Assembly (NCBI RefSeq): GCF_009905735.1
Contig: NZ_JAAALE010000013.1
Coordinates: forward strand, 28,905 to 92,904
Direction of reading: 5' to 3'
Length of the DNA stretch: 64,000 bases
Source: Porphyrobacter sp. SLTP
GTDB lineage: Bacteria; Pseudomonadota; Alphaproteobacteria; Sphingomonadales; Sphingomonadaceae
In this document: positions 7,960 to 16,872 of the stretch, piece after piece
Layout: each line of letters starts with the position of its first letter
Numbering within the stretch: position 1 is the first letter of the stretch
Translations under genes and position numbers: made by a program
The notes under the pieces: generated by a model
The model's input: only the letters and a program-made list of their open reading frames with translations
What the model was told of the DNA's origin: nothing
Databases searched by the model: none

Positions 7960-10017
7960 ATGACGTACAGGTTGGGTGTTGATGTGGGCGGGACGTTTAC
8001 CGACCTGCTGCTGTTCGACGAGGCGAGCGGCGCGTTCTGGCGGCACAAGACGCCGTCGACCCCGCATGATTCCTCGGAAGGCATCCTGACGGGCGTGAAG
8101 GCGATCATGGCGCAGGCGGGCATCACCGCCGAGGACATCACCTATTTCCTGCACGGCACCACCGTCGCCACCAATGCCGTGCTGGAAGGCAAGGGCGCAA
8201 AGGTCGGCCTCGTCACCACGCAGGGCTACCGCGACATCATGCAGATCGCGCGCAGCTTCGTGCCCGGCGGGCTTGCTGCATGGATCGTGTGGCCTAAGCC
8301 GCAGCCGCTCGCGCGCTTGGAGCACACGGTCGAAGTGCCCGGCCGCATGGATGCGCAGGGCCGCGAGGTCGCCCCGCTGGATGAAGACGCGGTGCGCGCG
8401 GCTTTGCGCAAGCTTAAGGGTGACGGGATCGAGGCGCTGACCGTCTCGCTGATGAACGCCTACTTGAACGGCGCGCACGAGGCCCGCATCGGCGAAATCG
8501 CGGCGGAAGAACTGCCCGGCATCCCCGTCTCGCTCTCCCACGAAGTCCTGCCCGAAATGCAGGAATACGAACGCACGCTGTCCACCGTCGCCAACGCGGC
8601 GGTGCGCCCGGTGGTGAGCAAGTATGTCTCGAACTTGCGTGACCGCTTGGCGACCGAGGGCTTCAAGGGCCGCTTGTCACTGCTGCGCTCAGACGGCGGC
8701 TTGATGTCGAGCCAGAAGGCCGAGGAACACCCGGTCAACATCCTCATGTCCGGCCCTGCGGGCGGGGTCACCGGCGCATTGTGGGTGGCGAAGAATGCGG
8801 GCTTCGAGAACATTCTGACGCTCGATGTCGGCGGCACCTCCACCGATGTCGCGCTGATCCAGGGCCTCGAACCGCGCCGCCAGCGCACCACCGAAGTGGG
8901 CCACCTGTCGGTCCGTGCCTCAGCGCTCGACGTGAAGACCGTGGGCGCAGGCGGCGGGTCGATTGCCCACGTGCCGCAGCTCACCGGCGCGCTACGCGTC
9001 GGGCCGGAGAGCGCGGGCGCTGTCCCCGGCCCGGTGGCCTACAACAAGGGCGGCACGCTCCCCACAGTGACCGACGCCAATGTGGTGCTCGGCTACCTGC
9101 CTGAAGACCTGCTCGGCGGCAGCTTCAAGCTCGACCGCGAAGGCGCGAAGGCGGCGGTGCAGACCATCGCCGATGCACTGGGCGTCACACTGATGGAAGC
9201 CGCGCGCGGGATCATCGACATCGTTAACGAGAATATGTTTGGCGCGCTGCGGATGATCAGCGTGCAGCAGGGCTACGACCCGCGCGAGTTCGCGCTGATG
9301 GGCTTTGGCGGCGCGGGGCCGCTCCACGTCAATGCGGTCGCCCGCCTGATGGGAAGCTGGCCCGCGATCTCGCCCGTCTCCCCCGGCGTGCTGTGCGCCT
9401 TGGGCGATGCCACCACCCGGATGCGCACCGAAACCGCGCGCAGCTTCTCGCGCCTCGCCAAGGACACCAGCATCGCCGATCTCGTCGCGGTCCTGGATGA
9501 AATGGCGGCGCAGACGCGCAGTGAATTGCTGGCGGACGGCATCCCCGAGGATCAGATCACCTCGCTGTTCGAAATCGACGTGCGCTATGCCGGGCAAGCC
9601 TTCGAAGTGCCGCTGACGATCACGCAGGATATTCTTCAGACAGACGGGATCGCCGGCATCCTCGCTCGCTTTGACGAGGAGCACCTACGCCTCTTCACCT
9701 TCAACATGGATACCCCGCACGAGATCGTGAACCTGCGCGCAGTGGCTCAGGGGCAGGCCCCCGCCCTCCCCGCTGCCGAGCTGCCCAAGGGCGACAGCGA
9801 TCCGTCAGCCGCCAAGATTCGCGACCACACGGTGTGGATCGACGGGACGGAACGCGCCGCGGTGATCTACGACCGCGCGAAGCTGCGGCAGTGCGATGTC
9901 ATCCCCGGCCCGGCGATCATCACCGAAATGGATTCGACCACGCTGGTCGAACACGATTGCACCGCACGCGTTGACGCTGTGGGCAACATCCTCATCACTC
10001 TGACAGCGAAGGGCTAA
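7960..10017 (+). CDS. Hydantoinase A / oxoprolinase / acetone-carboxylase-type subunit
   Basis: 685 residues. The N-terminus GVDVGGTFTDLLLFDE is the phosphate-binding ASKHA motif, followed by HGTTVATNAVLEGKGAKVGLVTT, a central LTLDVGGTSTDVAL motif and the MGFGGAGPLHVNA segment shared by HyuA, the N-half of 5-oxoprolinase and the acetone or acetophenone carboxylase subunits. These enzymes spend ATP either to open a cyclic amide or to carboxylate a ketone. It begins 16 bases after the lyase gene and is followed after 4 bases by the B subunit, so the two should form one complex. The substrate is unknown. Confidence 0.92.
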   Translation: MTYRLGVDVGGTFTDLLLFDEASGAFWRHKTPSTPHDSSEGILTGVKAIMAQAGITAEDITYFLHGTTVATNAVLEGKGAKVGLVTTQGYRDIMQIARSFVPGGLAAWIVWPKPQPLARLEHTVEVPGRMDAQGREVAPLDEDAVRAALRKLKGDGIEALTVSLMNAYLNGAHEARIGEIAAEELPGIPVSLSHEVLPEMQEYERTLSTVANAAVRPVVSKYVSNLRDRLATEGFKGRLSLLRSDGGLMSSQKAEEHPVNILMSGPAGGVTGALWVAKNAGFENILTLDVGGTSTDVALIQGLEPRRQRTTEVGHLSVRASALDVKTVGAGGGSIAHVPQLTGALRVGPESAGAVPGPVAYNKGGTLPTVTDANVVLGYLPEDLLGGSFKLDREGAKAAVQTIADALGVTLMEAARGIIDIVNENMFGALRMISVQQGYDPREFALMGFGGAGPLHVNAVARLMGSWPAISPVSPGVLCALGDATTRMRTETARSFSRLAKDTSIADLVAVLDEMAAQTRSELLADGIPEDQITSLFEIDVRYAGQAFEVPLTITQDILQTDGIAGILARFDEEHLRLFTFNMDTPHEIVNLRAVAQGQAPALPAAELPKGDSDPSAAKIRDHTVWIDGTERAAVIYDRAKLRQCDVIPGPAIITEMDSTTLVEHDCTARVDAVGNILITLTAKG

Positions 10018-10021
10018 ACCC

Positions 10022-11920
10022 ATGCCGGCTCGCATCATCGAACCCAACACCACCCCGTTCCAGAAAATCGCCATCGACCCGGTGACGCTCGACATCATCG
10101 AGAACGCGCTGCGCAACGCCCGCATCGAAATGGACGCGACGCTGGTGCGCACCGCCATGTCGCCCGGCATCCGCGAACAGGGCGACGCCTTCCCGCTGAT
10201 CTCGGACCCCGCCGGCAAAATGATCGTCGGCCAGTTCGGCAGCTTCATCGACGGCTTCCTCAAGCAGTTCGATGGCACGATTGAGGACGGGGATATGATC
10301 TTCCTGTCCGATCCCTATTCCTGCGGCGGCGCGGTAAGCCACTCGAACGACTGGCTGGTGCTGCTCCCCGTGTTCAAGGACGGCCGCCTGCTCGCCTACA
10401 CTGCGATGTTCGGCCACCAGAGCGACATCGGCGGATCGGTCCCAGGCTCGATGCCCATCGGCGCGTCGTCGATCTTCGAGGAAGGCGTGCGCATCCCGCC
10501 CGTCAAGATCTGGAAAAAGGGCGAATACAACGAAGACCTGATGAAGCTGGTGATGCACCAGACCCGCAAGCCCGACTGGTGCCAGGCCGACCTTAACGCG
10601 CTCATCGCCTCCTGCCGCGTCGCCGCGCGCCGGGTGGTCGAGATGGCCGACCGCTTCGGCGATGACGTTTACGTCTCCGCCACGCAGGAGCTGCTCGCAC
10701 GCAACCACCGCGCGATGAAGGCGCTGCTGGCGATGGCGGTGGCCGAGGAGCCGGTGAGCTTCGAGGATTACATCTGCGACGACGGCAAGGGCTATGGCCC
10801 CTACAAGATCCGCTGCACGATGTGGCGCGACGGCGACAAGGTGATCCTCGATTTCGAGGGCACCGATCCGCAGTCGGCGGCATCGATCAACTTTTTCCTC
10901 AATGAAAACATGTTCAAGATGTTCTTCGGCATCTACATGATCATGGTCTTCGATCCGCAGATCCTGTTCAATGACGGGTTCTACGATCTGATCGAGGTGC
11001 GCATTCCGTCGGGCTCGCTGCTGAAGCCGCACTTCCCCGCCGCGCTTTCGGGCCGCACCCATGCGCTGGGGCGCATCTTCGACATCTTGGGCGGGTTGCT
11101 CGGCCAGAAAACGCCGGAATTCCTCAACGCTGCGGGCTTCTCCTCCAGCCCGCACCTGTTCTATTCGGGCTGGGACAGCCGCGAGGACGGGACGCGCAAC
11201 TGGTTCCAGCTGTTCCAGATCGGCTTCGGCGGCATCCCGGGGCGTCCGCTGGGCGACGGGCCGGACGGGCACTCACTGTGGCCGGGCTTCACCAACGTCC
11301 CCAACGAATTCCTCGAACGCTACTTCCCCTTGCGGATCGAACGCTATGCCACCGCGCCCGATAGTGGCGGAGCGGGCCTGCATCGCGGGGGCAATGGCAT
11401 CCACATGACCTACCGCTTCCTCGCCGATGGCGAGATCGCGATCCATGACGACCGCTGGTTCGTCCCGCCCTGGGGCGTCAATGGCGGGCATCCCGGCAAG
11501 CGCGCGCGCAAGGTGCTCGAACGGGCCGATGGCTCACAGGAAATCGTCGGCAACAAGGTCGAAAGCGTCGCGGTGAAGGCGGGCGATCTGCTCCACTTCA
11601 TCACCTGGGGCGGCGGCGGCTGGGGCGACCCGCTCGCGCGCGATCCGGAGCTGGTCGGCCTCGAAATCCGGCAGGGCCTCGTCACGGCTGAAGGCGCGCG
11701 CGCCTATGGTGTTGTTGCGGACGGAAACGGTGCGGTCGACACCGCTGCCACCGAAGCGCTGCGTGCCGAAATGACCAACTCGCGCGGGGAACTGCCGCTG
11801 TTCGACTACGGCCCGGGCATCGATGCCCTGCGCGCGAACTGCGAGGCCGAGACCGGCCTTCCTGCCCCGATCCAGCCAGTCTGGAACACTGTCCCCGGAA
11901 TGCGCGAGGCAGCAGAATGA
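10022..11920 (+). CDS. Hydantoinase B / oxoprolinase / acetone-carboxylase-type subunit
   Basis: 632 residues of the HyuB family: DPVTLDIIENALRNARIEMDATLVRTAMSP at the start, FGHQSDIGG (His and Asp for metal or substrate binding), DFEGTDPQ, and the glycine-rich C-terminal ITWGGGGWGDPL. It is the partner of the HyuA-like protein just upstream. It is somewhat longer than hydantoinase B proteins of about 520-600 residues. The CoA-transferase start (11917) overlaps its stop by four bases. Confidence 0.92.
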   Translation: MPARIIEPNTTPFQKIAIDPVTLDIIENALRNARIEMDATLVRTAMSPGIREQGDAFPLISDPAGKMIVGQFGSFIDGFLKQFDGTIEDGDMIFLSDPYSCGGAVSHSNDWLVLLPVFKDGRLLAYTAMFGHQSDIGGSVPGSMPIGASSIFEEGVRIPPVKIWKKGEYNEDLMKLVMHQTRKPDWCQADLNALIASCRVAARRVVEMADRFGDDVYVSATQELLARNHRAMKALLAMAVAEEPVSFEDYICDDGKGYGPYKIRCTMWRDGDKVILDFEGTDPQSAASINFFLNENMFKMFFGIYMIMVFDPQILFNDGFYDLIEVRIPSGSLLKPHFPAALSGRTHALGRIFDILGGLLGQKTPEFLNAAGFSSSPHLFYSGWDSREDGTRNWFQLFQIGFGGIPGRPLGDGPDGHSLWPGFTNVPNEFLERYFPLRIERYATAPDSGGAGLHRGGNGIHMTYRFLADGEIAIHDDRWFVPPWGVNGGHPGKRARKVLERADGSQEIVGNKVESVAVKAGDLLHFITWGGGGWGDPLARDPELVGLEIRQGLVTAEGARAYGVVADGNGAVDTAATEALRAEMTNSRGELPLFDYGPGIDALRANCEAETGLPAPIQPVWNTVPGMREAAE

Positions 11921-13098
11921 GCGCGCTTCAAGGGATCAAGGTTGTCGAAATGGGCCAGCTTCTGGCAGGCCCGTTCTGCGGGCAATTGCTCGGCGATATG
12001 GGCGCGGACGTCGTCAAGATCGAGCCGCCGGGCGCGGGCGATCCGATGCGCAACTGGGGTCAGGGCGACGAGAAGGTGCAGTGGGAAGTCATCGCCCGCA
12101 ACAAGCGCTCGGTCACCTGCAACCTGCGCGTGCCGGAAGGTCAGGCGCTCGCCAAGCGGCTGATTGCCGAAGCCGATGTGCTGATTGAGAACTTCAAGCC
12201 CGGTACCCTTGAACGCTGGGGCCTCAGCCCGGCCGAGCTTCACGCGGTGAACCCCGGCCTGATCATCGCCCGGATGTCCGGCTATGGGCAGGACGGGCCG
12301 TACTCCGACCGCGCCGGGTTCGGCGGGATTGGCGAGGCGATGGGCGGGTGGCGCTACATCGTTGGCGAACCCGACCGTCCGCCGAGCCGCATGGGCATTT
12401 CCATCGGTGACACCCTGTGCGCAACCTATGGCGCGCTGGGCGTGCTCGCTGCGCTGCACCACCGCGAGAAGACCGGCGAGGGTCAGGTGGTGGACTCCGC
12501 GCTCTATGAAGCCGTGTTGCAGGTGATGGAGGGGCTGGTGCCCGAATATGACCGCAACGGCGTGATCCGTGAGCGTTCGGGTTCGGTGCTCAAAGGCATC
12601 GCCCCGTCCAACGTCTACACCTGTAAGGATGGCAGCTACATGATCGGCGCCAATGGCGATGCGATCTTCGCGCGGCTGTGTCAGGCGATGGGCCGCCCCG
12701 AACTGTCGAGCGACGAGCGCTATTCCTCGCATATCGCGCGCGGCATCCATCAGGACGAGCTCGACGCGCTGATCAATGACTGGACCGGCACGCTCACCGT
12801 CGACGAGGTCGATGCGCTTATGATCGAGTATTCGATCCCCGCCGGCCGGGTCTACCGCGCGCCCGATATGCTCGCCGATCCGCATTTCCAGGCGCGCGAG
12901 GCGATCATTGAGGTCGAGACGCAGAACCGTGGGCGGATCAAGATGCAGAACGCCTTCCCGAAGCTCTCCAAGACCCCTTCGACCATTCGCCGCCCTGCCC
13001 CTGCCGCGCCGGGTCAGGACAATGCCGAGGTCTTCGCCGAGCGGCTCGGTCTGGATGCCGCCGAGCTCTCGCGGCTGGCAGAAGCGGGGATCATCTGA
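11917..13098 (+). CDS. CaiB/BaiF family CoA transferase
   Basis: 393 residues of the class III CoA-transferase family: GIKVVEMGQLLAGPFCGQLLGDMGADVVKIEPP, RNKRSVTCNLR, DVLIENFKPGTLERWGL and GEGQVVDSALYEAVL are standard family landmarks. Such enzymes move CoA between acids through aspartyl-CoA. In this operon it would activate the acid released or made by the Hyu pair so that the HMG-CoA-lyase-like enzyme can cleave it. It overlaps both neighbours (ATGA at each end), so the operon is tightly coupled. Confidence 0.92.
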   Translation: MSALQGIKVVEMGQLLAGPFCGQLLGDMGADVVKIEPPGAGDPMRNWGQGDEKVQWEVIARNKRSVTCNLRVPEGQALAKRLIAEADVLIENFKPGTLERWGLSPAELHAVNPGLIIARMSGYGQDGPYSDRAGFGGIGEAMGGWRYIVGEPDRPPSRMGISIGDTLCATYGALGVLAALHHREKTGEGQVVDSALYEAVLQVMEGLVPEYDRNGVIRERSGSVLKGIAPSNVYTCKDGSYMIGANGDAIFARLCQAMGRPELSSDERYSSHIARGIHQDELDALINDWTGTLTVDEVDALMIEYSIPAGRVYRAPDMLADPHFQAREAIIEVETQNRGRIKMQNAFPKLSKTPSTIRRPAPAAPGQDNAEVFAERLGLDAAELSRLAEAGII

Positions 13099-13733
13099 TG
13101 AGCGGCCCCTCGGCATCCGACAATTACGCCGGGGTGTACGAGGGCCGGCTCCAGCCGGGGTCGCGCCCGGCGCTGCTGATCGTTGATGTGGTGGTCGCCT
13201 ACCTCACCGAAGGTTCGGCGCTGTTCATGGAGACCGCCGCTGCCGCGAAAGATGCGAACCGGCGCTTGGCCCAAGCGGCGCGCGCGGCGGGGGTGCCGGT
13301 GGTTTTCACCAACGTCCAATACAAGCCCGATGGCTCGGATGGCGGGGTGTTCTATCGCAAGGCCCCGGTGCTGAAAGCGTTTGTCGAGGGTTCACCGCTT
13401 GGGGCCTTTCCCGATGATCTGACCCCCGCACCGGGCGAGCGGGTGTTCACCAAGCAGTACCCTAGCGCCTTTTTCGGCACCGGCCTCGCTGACGTGCTCC
13501 ATGCCGACGGGATCGATACGCTGCTGATCACCGGCTACTCCACCTCCGGCTGCGTCCGGGCGAGCGCGCTTGACGCGATGCAACACGGCTTTGTCCCGCT
13601 GGTGGTGCGCGAGGCCTGCGCCGACCGCCACCCCGCCCCGCACGACGCCAACCTGTTCGACCTTCAGGCCAAATATGCCGAGGTCATCTCCGAGGCCGAA
13701 GCACGGGCGGTGATTGCCGCGCACGCTGCTTGA
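13098..13733 (+). CDS. Isochorismatase-family cysteine hydrolase (N-carbamoylsarcosine amidase-like)
   Basis: 211 residues with the full cysteine-hydrolase triad of the family: Asp30 (LIVDVVVAY), Lys119 (TKQYPSAFF) and Cys152 (TSGCVRASALDA), with the usual cis-peptide text before the Cys. The TSGCVRA signature is that of N-carbamoylsarcosine amidohydrolases and related C-N hydrolases. Together with HyuA/HyuB this recalls creatinine or N-methylhydantoin catabolism, but the CoA genes beside it do not fit that route, so the substrate stays open. Last gene of the rightward operon. Confidence 0.87.
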   Translation: MSGPSASDNYAGVYEGRLQPGSRPALLIVDVVVAYLTEGSALFMETAAAAKDANRRLAQAARAAGVPVVFTNVQYKPDGSDGGVFYRKAPVLKAFVEGSPLGAFPDDLTPAPGERVFTKQYPSAFFGTGLADVLHADGIDTLLITGYSTSGCVRASALDAMQHGFVPLVVREACADRHPAPHDANLFDLQAKYAEVISEAEARAVIAAHAA

Positions 13734-13834
13734 TCGAAACCAGCGATACTGGCCACCCGCTCTTTTGGGCTTGTGCGCGACGGTCTGGGCCTTCAAGTAA
13801 CGCCGCAGCGGGCATCAACAGGGAGAAGCGCCTC

Positions 13835-15151
13835 GTGGCATTTGCAAAGTCGAGGCGATGGGCAATCGCCGGTCTGACGGGAACCGCCCTCACCGGCATC
13901 GCTCTCATAGCGAGCCCTGTGGCAGCGCAGGAACGCCCGGTTGCCTTCACCGGCGCGCGCATCCTGACCATGGCGGGCGAACCGGTCGAGAACGGCACAA
14001 TCGTGATCAAGGATGGCAAGATCGTCGCGGTCGGCGCCAATGTCGCCATTCCCGCTGATGCCGAGCGCCGCGCGGTTGATGGCCGGGTGATCATGCCCGG
14101 CATCGTCGACACCCATTCGCATATTGGCCAAGTCGCAGGCGCGGACGGCTCTGGCCCGATCCAGCCCGAAGTCCGCGCATTGGATTCGATCAACCCCTTC
14201 TCGACCTCGATCGACAAGGCGCGCGCCGGCGGGGTCACCACCGCCAACATCATGCCCGGATCGGGCCACCTGATGAGCGGGCAGACCTTCTACATGAAGC
14301 TGCGCAAGGGCCGCACCGTCGATGACATCGCGTTCGAGATGAAGGGCGGCGCGGCGCTCGGCGGCATGAAGATGGCGAACGGGACCAACCCGATGGGCGG
14401 CAGCGGCTTCCCCGGCACGCGCGCCAAGTCCGCGTCGCTGGTGCGCGAGCAGCTGACCGAGGCCAAGGCCTATTGCGCCGGCGACCGCAAGAAGCGCGAT
14501 CTGGGCAAGGAAGCGCTGTGCGAGGTGCTCTCGGGCGAGCGGCTGGTGCATTTCCACACCCACCGCGCCGATGACATCATGACCGTGCTGCGGCTCAAGC
14601 AGGAATTCGGTTTCAGCGTGCTGATCCAGCATGGCACCGAAACGTGGAAAGTCGCCGAGGAACTGGCCAAGGCCGGGGTGCCGGTATCGAACATCACGCT
14701 GGATGCACCGGGCGGGAAGCTCGAAACGGTCGACCTGCGGATGGACAATGCCGCCATCCTCGAACGCGCGGGCGTGCTCGTCTCGATCCATTCGGACGAC
14801 GCAATCGTGGATTCACGCATGATGCTGCGCGAGGCCGCGCTGGCGGTGCGCGGCGGGATGAGCCGTGATGGCGCCTTGCGGGCGCTCACCATCAACGGGG
14901 CCAAGCAGATGCGGCTCGATGCCCGCATCGGCTCGCTCGAAGTGGGCAAGGATGCCGACTTCCTCGTGCTCGATGGCGATCCGTTGTCGACCTACACCCA
15001 CGTGCTCGAAACCTGGGTGGAGGGCGACAAGCTGTTCGATCGCAGCCTGCCTGAGGATTTGTTGATGGCCACGGGAGGCTTTGGCGCGGGCAGCCCGATG
15101 GAAGCCTCGCACCACCACTGGGAAATTGCCGAAGCGGAAGGGCACAACTGA
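13835..15151 (+). CDS. Exported metal-dependent amidohydrolase
   Basis: 438 residues from GTG 13835, chosen because GGGAGAAG lies 8 bases upstream and a signal peptide follows immediately (basic AKSRR, hydrophobic core, PVAAQ cleavage). An upstream TTG in frame adds residues unlike a secreted N-terminus. The barrel carries the metal motif DTHSH (His94, His96), a further His at LIQHGTE and an Asp-rich SIHSDDAIV for the last ligand, as in imidazolonepropionase-like and prolidase-like amidohydrolases. It is probably a periplasmic hydrolase of a cyclic amide or dipeptide. The next gene is a degenerate paralogue joined by a one-base overlap. Confidence 0.88.
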   Translation: MAFAKSRRWAIAGLTGTALTGIALIASPVAAQERPVAFTGARILTMAGEPVENGTIVIKDGKIVAVGANVAIPADAERRAVDGRVIMPGIVDTHSHIGQVAGADGSGPIQPEVRALDSINPFSTSIDKARAGGVTTANIMPGSGHLMSGQTFYMKLRKGRTVDDIAFEMKGGAALGGMKMANGTNPMGGSGFPGTRAKSASLVREQLTEAKAYCAGDRKKRDLGKEALCEVLSGERLVHFHTHRADDIMTVLRLKQEFGFSVLIQHGTETWKVAEELAKAGVPVSNITLDAPGGKLETVDLRMDNAAILERAGVLVSIHSDDAIVDSRMMLREAALAVRGGMSRDGALRALTINGAKQMRLDARIGSLEVGKDADFLVLDGDPLSTYTHVLETWVEGDKLFDRSLPEDLLMATGGFGAGSPMEASHHHWEIAEAEGHN

Positions 15152-16383
15152 TGCGTATCGCCGGATATTGCCTTGCCGCCGCCAGCGCACTCGCGCTTGG
15201 CACAGCGGTCCACGCGCAGGACATCGCGATCAAGGGCGGCGAGGTTCACACCATGGCCGGCCCTGCCATCACCGACGGGGTGGTGGTGATCGATGACGGC
15301 AAGATCGTCGCCGTTGGCCCCGCCGCCAGCACACCGATCCCCGAGGGGTTCACCGTGATCGAGGCCAAGGTCGTCACCCCCGGTCTGGTCGATGCCCGCA
15401 CCGTGGTCGGGCTGGCGGGCTATCTCAATCAGGAGCATGATCAGGACCAGCTGGACGAAAGCGCCCCGGTGCAGCCGCAGCTGCGCGCAATTGACGCCTA
15501 TAATCCCGGCGAGGCGCTGGTGGCATGGCTGCGCGGGTTCGGGGTCACCACGATCCACACCGGCCACGGCCCCGGCGCGCTGGTTTCGGGCCAGACGATG
15601 ATCGCCAAGACGGTCGGCAACACCGCCGATGCCGCGGTCATCGTGCCCCGCGCGATGGTCGCCGCCAATCTCGGGTCCGGCGCGCTGGCCGAGGGCGGCA
15701 AGGCCCCCGGCACCCGTGCAAAGCAGATCGCAATGCTGCGTCAGGCGCTGCTCGCCGCCAAGGAAGGCGAAGCGCCCAAGCCCGCGAAGAAGGGCGAGGA
15801 AAAGTCCGGCCCTGACAAACCGCCCAGCCTTGACGTGCAGGTGATGCGCGATGTGCTCGCCCGCAAGCTGCCGCTGCTGATCACCGCCCACCGCGCGCAG
15901 GACATCATGAGCGCGCTGCGGCTGCGTCAGGAGTTCGGCATTGATGTCGTGCTCGACGGGGCGGCTGAGGCCTATCTGCTGACGGCCGAGATCAAGGCTG
16001 CCGGGGTCAAGGTCATCCTGCACCCGCCCATGGCGCGGCAATATGGCGAGTTCGAAAACGCCAGCTTCACCACCGGCGCAGCGCTGCGCGCCGCGGGCAT
16101 TCCGTTCGCCTATCAGTCGGGGTACGAAGGCTACGTGCCCAAGACGCGGGTGATCCTGTTCGAAGCCGGGGTCGCGGCGGCCAACGGGCTGGCGTGGAAT
16201 GACGCGCTGGCGAGCATCACCATCGATGCGGCGCGGGTGATCGGGCTGGAAAAGCGGGTCGGTTCGCTTGAAGTCGGCAAGGACGGCGATGTCGCGCTGT
16301 TCGACGGCGATCCCTTCGAATACGCCTCGCACACGGTGGGCGTGGTGATCGACGGCAAGGTGGTCAGCACCGCCACGCAGTGA
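15151..16383 (+). CDS. Amidohydrolase paralogue lacking the metal-binding histidines
   Basis: 410 residues with a signal peptide (LGTAVHAQ) and the full amidohydrolase outline: N-terminal composite beta-domain (IKGGEVHTM, DGKIVAVG), TTIHTGHGPGALVSGQT, HRAQDIMSALRLRQEFG and the closing GSLEVGKDGDVALFDGDP. Aligned with its upstream paralogue, the metal motif THSH becomes ARTV (residues 82-85), the HGTE histidine segment becomes DGAAE and SIHSDD becomes AYQSGY. It is therefore unlikely to hold the usual metal pair and may be a structural or regulatory partner of the active enzyme. Start ATG 15151 overlaps the upstream TGA. Confidence 0.85.
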   Translation: MRIAGYCLAAASALALGTAVHAQDIAIKGGEVHTMAGPAITDGVVVIDDGKIVAVGPAASTPIPEGFTVIEAKVVTPGLVDARTVVGLAGYLNQEHDQDQLDESAPVQPQLRAIDAYNPGEALVAWLRGFGVTTIHTGHGPGALVSGQTMIAKTVGNTADAAVIVPRAMVAANLGSGALAEGGKAPGTRAKQIAMLRQALLAAKEGEAPKPAKKGEEKSGPDKPPSLDVQVMRDVLARKLPLLITAHRAQDIMSALRLRQEFGIDVVLDGAAEAYLLTAEIKAAGVKVILHPPMARQYGEFENASFTTGAALRAAGIPFAYQSGYEGYVPKTRVILFEAGVAAANGLAWNDALASITIDAARVIGLEKRVGSLEVGKDGDVALFDGDPFEYASHTVGVVIDGKVVSTATQ

Positions 16384-16401
16384 CGGGCTGACACGCCGCG
16401 A

Positions 16402-16857
16402 TTAGCCCAGCGCCGCGGCTTCCTTGATGGCGCGGCGGATGCTCATATAGGTGGCGCAGCGGCACAGGTTGCCGCTCATCGCTTCGTCGATGGCCGCGTC
16501 ATCGGGCGCGGGATTGTCCCGCAGCAGCGCGGTCGCGGCCATGATCTGCCCGGATTGGCAATAGCCGCATTGAGGGACGTCATTGGCCACCCAGACCTGG
16601 CGGATGGCGTCGGCGGCCGCGCCTGCAACGCCTTCGATGGTGGTGATCTCCGCCCCTTCGAGCGAATCATGCGGCGTCACGCACGAACGGGTCGGCGCGC
16701 CATCGACATGGACGGTGCAGGCGCCGCATTGGGCGACCCCGCAGCCGAACTTCGTGCCCGTCATCCCAAGATGATCGCGCAGCACCCACAGCAAAGGCGT
16801 GCCCGGAGCCGCATCGACGCTTGCGGATTTCCCATTGATTTTGAGGGTAATGGCCAT
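16402..16857 (-). CDS. (2Fe-2S) subunit of a molybdenum hydroxylase (isoquinoline 1-oxidoreductase / aldehyde dehydrogenase alpha type)
   Basis: 151 residues with two iron-sulfur sites: a plant-ferredoxin-type cluster (GCGVAQCGACTVHVDG ... RSC) and the helical-domain cluster (CGYCQSGQ ... NLCRCATY). This is the small subunit of two-subunit xanthine-oxidase-family enzymes. Its gene follows the large-subunit gene by 15 bases on the same strand. It has no export signal of its own and may be carried across the membrane with the Tat-bearing partner, as known for related enzymes. Confidence 0.93.
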   Translation of the reverse strand: MAITLKINGKSASVDAAPGTPLLWVLRDHLGMTGTKFGCGVAQCGACTVHVDGAPTRSCVTPHDSLEGAEITTIEGVAGAAADAIRQVWVANDVPQCGYCQSGQIMAATALLRDNPAPDDAAIDEAMSGNLCRCATYMSIRRAIKEAAALG

Positions 16858-16872
16858 GCTCGGCTCCTGATC

